Assembly: GCA_910576555.1 (NCBI GenBank)
Contig: CAJTIY010000001.1
Location: 620,001-684,000, forward strand
Reading direction: 5' to 3'
DNA length: 64,000 nt
Origin: an uncultured Alistipes sp.
GTDB taxonomy: Bacteria; Bacteroidota; Bacteroidia; Bacteroidales; Rikenellaceae
Part shown: positions 62,201-64,000 of the stretch, piece after piece
How positions within the stretch are numbered: position 1 is the first letter of the stretch
How the letters are laid out: every line of letters starts with the position of its first letter
Program-made: the position numbers and the translations under genes
The notes under the pieces: generated by a model
Databases searched by the model: none
What the model was told of the DNA's origin: nothing
The model's input: only the letters and a program-made list of their open reading frames with translations

Positions 62201-62396
62201 CCACTTGGGCTACTCGCTGCCCAAGCAGTGGATCAGCAAGCTGCGTCTCGAGAAAGTGAAGTTCTACATCGAAGGCAACAACCTCCTCACGTGGTCGGGG
62301 CTGCCCGAAGGCATCGACCCCGAATGGCCCGCCGTCAGCAACGGCTACTACCCGCAGCAGCGCACGGTCGTGGGCGGTCTGGAGATCACGTTCTAA
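59205..62396 (+). CDS. SusC/RagA family TonB-linked outer membrane protein
   Basis: TonB-dependent outer-membrane transporter of 1063 residues. Signal peptide (residues about 1-35), carboxypeptidase-D-like domain (VRGTVTDEGGNPLVGVTVVV onward), TonB-box-like DEVVVIGFGNQRR, plug signature with MTIRGAKSG and a barrel ending GGLEITF. The plug motif reads DVTAAVSQIDG rather than the NLTGSV of the first SusC in this window, so the two are distant paralogues. It lies 35 bp after the GHL10-like gene and 19 bp before SusD. Confidence 0.96.
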   Translation: MKEFLSVFRNSPTAKSCLLTLALLLVGAGEALAQQTVRGTVTDEGGNPLVGVTVVVESTSKGTTTDSRGNYAIDVPKNGTLIFSFIGMTPQRATVGGGISQLDITLKEDVARLDEVVVIGFGNQRRADVTAAVSQIDGKELQRMPMTNISQGLAGRMSGLVSLQSSGQPGEDQASMTIRGAKSGILYIVDGIPRSINDIDPNDVESVTLLKDGAAVAVYGLEGAGGVMIVTTKRGREGNMTLTYKGSYGASFNTSYPEFLDGPGYAYWYNKALEMDGKDPIFTAQHVAMMKQGTNGWGNTNWFDRIFGTGTTHQHSITSTGGSERFNYFASLGYMDQEGNIKNFDYERYNIRMNLESKIARNLTFTLGMAGHIGDRKSPGFPAGGTSSSQVSSAPWLSIAEQAAYAHPYLPTTYDGLPTASLNNYGNTINPVAATELSGYSKSQTVAVQTNASLQWDLPWVKGLRMKFVGSYDRSATTSKILATPYFLMAASLPNGDNQEITYRKASDPRNNADVSTGKKTNNLTEGYSQWRRITSQASLSYENTFAEKHNVNLLALIETRDYKTNNFSASGKDIPFKELPELDYATSPADKPIGGRSNANRRVGLVFRAQYNYADRYLAEFSGRYDGSYKFFGNIGGKRWGFFPSVSLGWRISEENFFKPLRNAVDNLKIRASFGSLGDDAGSSAYAYMSTFSNVANYPSLVLGGKGQNGLMTSVVANELLTWERNYSYNVGFDLAMWNGKLGIEFDAFYNYIFDILAPNSGKPSSMGGYFPTYVNNNAQDVRGIDVKLTHRNRIGKDFTYGVTVNLTWAKDRWIKYQDSPNTPDYAKHLGHSRYMTMGYIADGLFQSEEEIDNSPYIVGMRPQVGDIKYKDLNGDGVITYDQDRAYIGRGQRPQFNGSINLNAAWKGLEFDILFVGAALCDVSLMGTYYNWNEDSTIFTRPFKAGANSPRYLVENSWTPENRNAQYPRLSLTPPNSSNAHASTFWYRDGKYLRMKSVHLGYSLPKQWISKLRLEKVKFYIEGNNLLTWSGLPEGIDPEWPAVSNGYYPQQRTVVGGLEITF

Positions 62397-62414
62397 CCGA
62401 CAATACGCAAAGCC

Positions 62415-64000
62415 ATGAAAAAATACATCATATCACTCGCCTCCATCGTCGCCGCATGCACCCTGACGGGCTGCAACGACTGGCTCGACATGGATCCGAC
62501 CGACCGGGTTTCGGAAAAGATCGTCTGGAGCGATGAGACCTACATCACCCAATACGTCAACGGATTCTACCCCTATCTCACGCGCTACGGCAGCTTCGAG
62601 ACGTCGGACTCGCAGGTCGGCCTCACGGACGGTCTGACCGAAACGCTCAAGTTCGGCTCGAGCGTCGAGGGCACGAATGTCGGCTTCGCCAACATCATCG
62701 CCTATGCGCGCGGCGGCTTGAGCGCCCCCACGGCCGCATTCCACTTCGGTGCGTGGGACTCCCTCTACGAACGCATCCGCCGTGTCAACGAGTTCCTCTA
62801 CAACCTCAAGAAGTACGGCACATGGCTCCCGGCCGAGCGCTACAGCCGCTTCGAGGCCGAAGTCCGCTTCTTCCGCGGTTATCTCTACTGGCAGGTGCTG
62901 AAGCGTACGCCCGAGGCGATCATCTACGACGAGGATCTGCTCGCCATCCGTCCGAACAAGCCCCTCTCGACCGAACAGGAGGGCTGGGACATGGTGGAAC
63001 GCGATCTGACGTTCGCCGCCAAGACCCTGCCGGCGAAGTGGAGCGCTGCGGAGACGGGCCGCGTCACGTCGGGAGCCGCCTACGCCATGCTCTCGCGCGC
63101 CATGCTCTACGCCAAGCGCTGGGATGCGGCAAAAACGGCCGCCGAGGAGGTCTTCAAGCTCGACTACAAGCTGATGCCCGGCGAGACGGCCGCCGACTAC
63201 GCCAAAGCCTTCACGTCGGCGAGCGCCGGCAACACCGAGGCCATTCTCGAGTACAACTACCTCGTAGGCGGCCCCAACCACGCATGGGACCAGTGGTTCA
63301 TGCCGGGCGGCGACAACGCCACGATGGGCGGCCGCGCCACGCCGACGCAGGAGATGGTCGAATCGTACGAGCGGGCCAACACCGGCGGCCGTCCCGACTG
63401 GTCGGAGTGGCACAAGCCCGAGGGTACGACCCTGACGCCTCCCTACGAGCAGCTCGAGCCGCGTTTCCACGCATCGGTGCTCTACAACGGTTCGACGTGG
63501 AAGAATCGCACCGTGCAGCCCTATGTCGGCGGTGCCGACGGCTGGGCCGAGTACAACGACGGCACGCCCCTCGACGGCCGCACGACGACGGGTTACTACC
63601 TGCGCAAGATGCTCAACGAGAACTACACGAACTACTCGCAGCGCTGCGTCCAGCCGTGGATCGCCATCCGCTTGGCCGAGGTCTACCTCAACCATGCCGA
63701 GGCGTGTTTCATGCTGGGCGAAGCGGATCTGGCCAACGACGACGTACGCGCGATCCGCAGCCGCGTGGGCCTTCCCTACGGCAACAAGTCGGGCGAGGAG
63801 CTGATGGCCGCCATCCGTCAGGAGCGCAAGATCGAGCTCTACTGCGAAGGCCACCACTACTGGGACATGCGCCGCTGGCGTCTGGCACACACCGCCTACA
63901 CGAACATGCGCGTCCACGGTCTGAAGATCACCTTCGACGAGACGACGGGCAAGTTCACCTACGCCTACGTCGACTGCGACCACGAGGACCGTCACTTCGA
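62415..64000 (+). CDS. RagB/SusD family lipoprotein, 3' end outside window
   Basis: The open frame runs to the window end with no stop; 528 codons are present. The lipobox is LTGC (Cys20). The mature start NDWLDMDPTDRVSE is a common SusD opening, followed by the helical half with VRFFRGYLYWQVLK and the C-terminal EGHHYWDMRRWRLAHT signature close to the end of the window. So most of the protein is here and perhaps 60-100 residues are missing. It pairs with the SusC just upstream. Confidence 0.95.
   Translation, partial: MKKYIISLASIVAACTLTGCNDWLDMDPTDRVSEKIVWSDETYITQYVNGFYPYLTRYGSFETSDSQVGLTDGLTETLKFGSSVEGTNVGFANIIAYARGGLSAPTAAFHFGAWDSLYERIRRVNEFLYNLKKYGTWLPAERYSRFEAEVRFFRGYLYWQVLKRTPEAIIYDEDLLAIRPNKPLSTEQEGWDMVERDLTFAAKTLPAKWSAAETGRVTSGAAYAMLSRAMLYAKRWDAAKTAAEEVFKLDYKLMPGETAADYAKAFTSASAGNTEAILEYNYLVGGPNHAWDQWFMPGGDNATMGGRATPTQEMVESYERANTGGRPDWSEWHKPEGTTLTPPYEQLEPRFHASVLYNGSTWKNRTVQPYVGGADGWAEYNDGTPLDGRTTTGYYLRKMLNENYTNYSQRCVQPWIAIRLAEVYLNHAEACFMLGEADLANDDVRAIRSRVGLPYGNKSGEELMAAIRQERKIELYCEGHHYWDMRRWRLAHTAYTNMRVHGLKITFDETTGKFTYAYVDCDHEDRHF

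Noticed and set aside
59109..62204. 1031-codon open frame on the - strand opposite SusC
   Set aside because: Antisense to a clear SusC; Val/Arg/Asp-rich low-complexity translation without any domain.

Overview
The window is chromosomal DNA of a GC-rich Bacteroidota, most likely order Bacteroidales and probably an Alistipes-like gut species. The evidence is two SusC/SusD pairs, many SPII lipoproteins, PorX, a CNNM/GldE-type protein, LptC, fimbrillin-like, DUF4493 and PCMD surface proteins, and the Bacteroidota promoter pattern (-33 TTTG, 19-20 nt, -7 TAnnTTTG) in front of most operons. The genus is inferred; there is no rRNA in the window. No tRNA, rRNA, CRISPR array, insertion sequence or prophage was seen.

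Layout. (1) 1-13.8 kb, + strand: one tightly packed operon with a Na+/solute symporter (5' cut off), a zinc dehydrogenase, a PfkB kinase, a histidine phosphatase lipoprotein, SusC, SusD, a fimbrillin-like/Fib_succ lipoprotein, two tandem metallo-beta-lactamase-fold lipoproteins and a GDPD lipoprotein. There is no glycoside hydrolase. The enzymes suggest uptake and breakdown of a phosphorylated polyol or phosphodiester substrate. It ends at a perfect 52-bp palindrome. (2) 14.2-25.4 kb, - strand: mfd, coaX, an outer-membrane protein, a TPR protein, lptC, a CNNM/GldE-like protein and a PpiD-like foldase. (3) 25.9-28.1 kb, - strand: an RNase E/G family enzyme, a 29-residue AURKAIP1/COX24-type basic protein, and HU. 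(4) 28.4-34.9 kb: porX and tsaE, a transglutaminase-like protein coupled to an SRPBCC protein, a divergent NUDIX hydrolase, and an S9 peptidase. (5) 35.1-45.3 kb, + strand: a seven-gene surface cluster (fimbrillin-like, three DUF4493-type lipoproteins, two paralogous beta-barrels, one PCMD lipoprotein) behind one promoter and ending at a strong terminator. (6) 45.6-49.3 kb, - strand: pssA, a Porin_10-type porin and a lytic transglycosylase. (7) 49.4-53.8 kb, + strand: manC, murF, a DUF2089 zinc-ribbon/HTH protein with a palindrome on its own promoter, a Yip1-like membrane protein and an alpha/beta hydrolase. (8) 53.8-64 kb: an MFS transporter and ROK regulator on the - strand, divergent from a NAGPA phosphodiester glycosidase, a GHL10-type glycosidase-like lipoprotein, SusC and a SusD cut off by the window end.

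How the parts fit. The ends of the window are accessory nutrient-acquisition loci. Both carry enzymes for phosphate-linked substrates: GDPD plus histidine phosphatase at the left, NAGPA at the right. The middle is core cell-envelope and housekeeping chromosome. The 35-45 kb cluster looks like a surface-displayed lipoprotein system without a recognised secretion or usher gene. Product names are family assignments read from motifs; substrates are inference.
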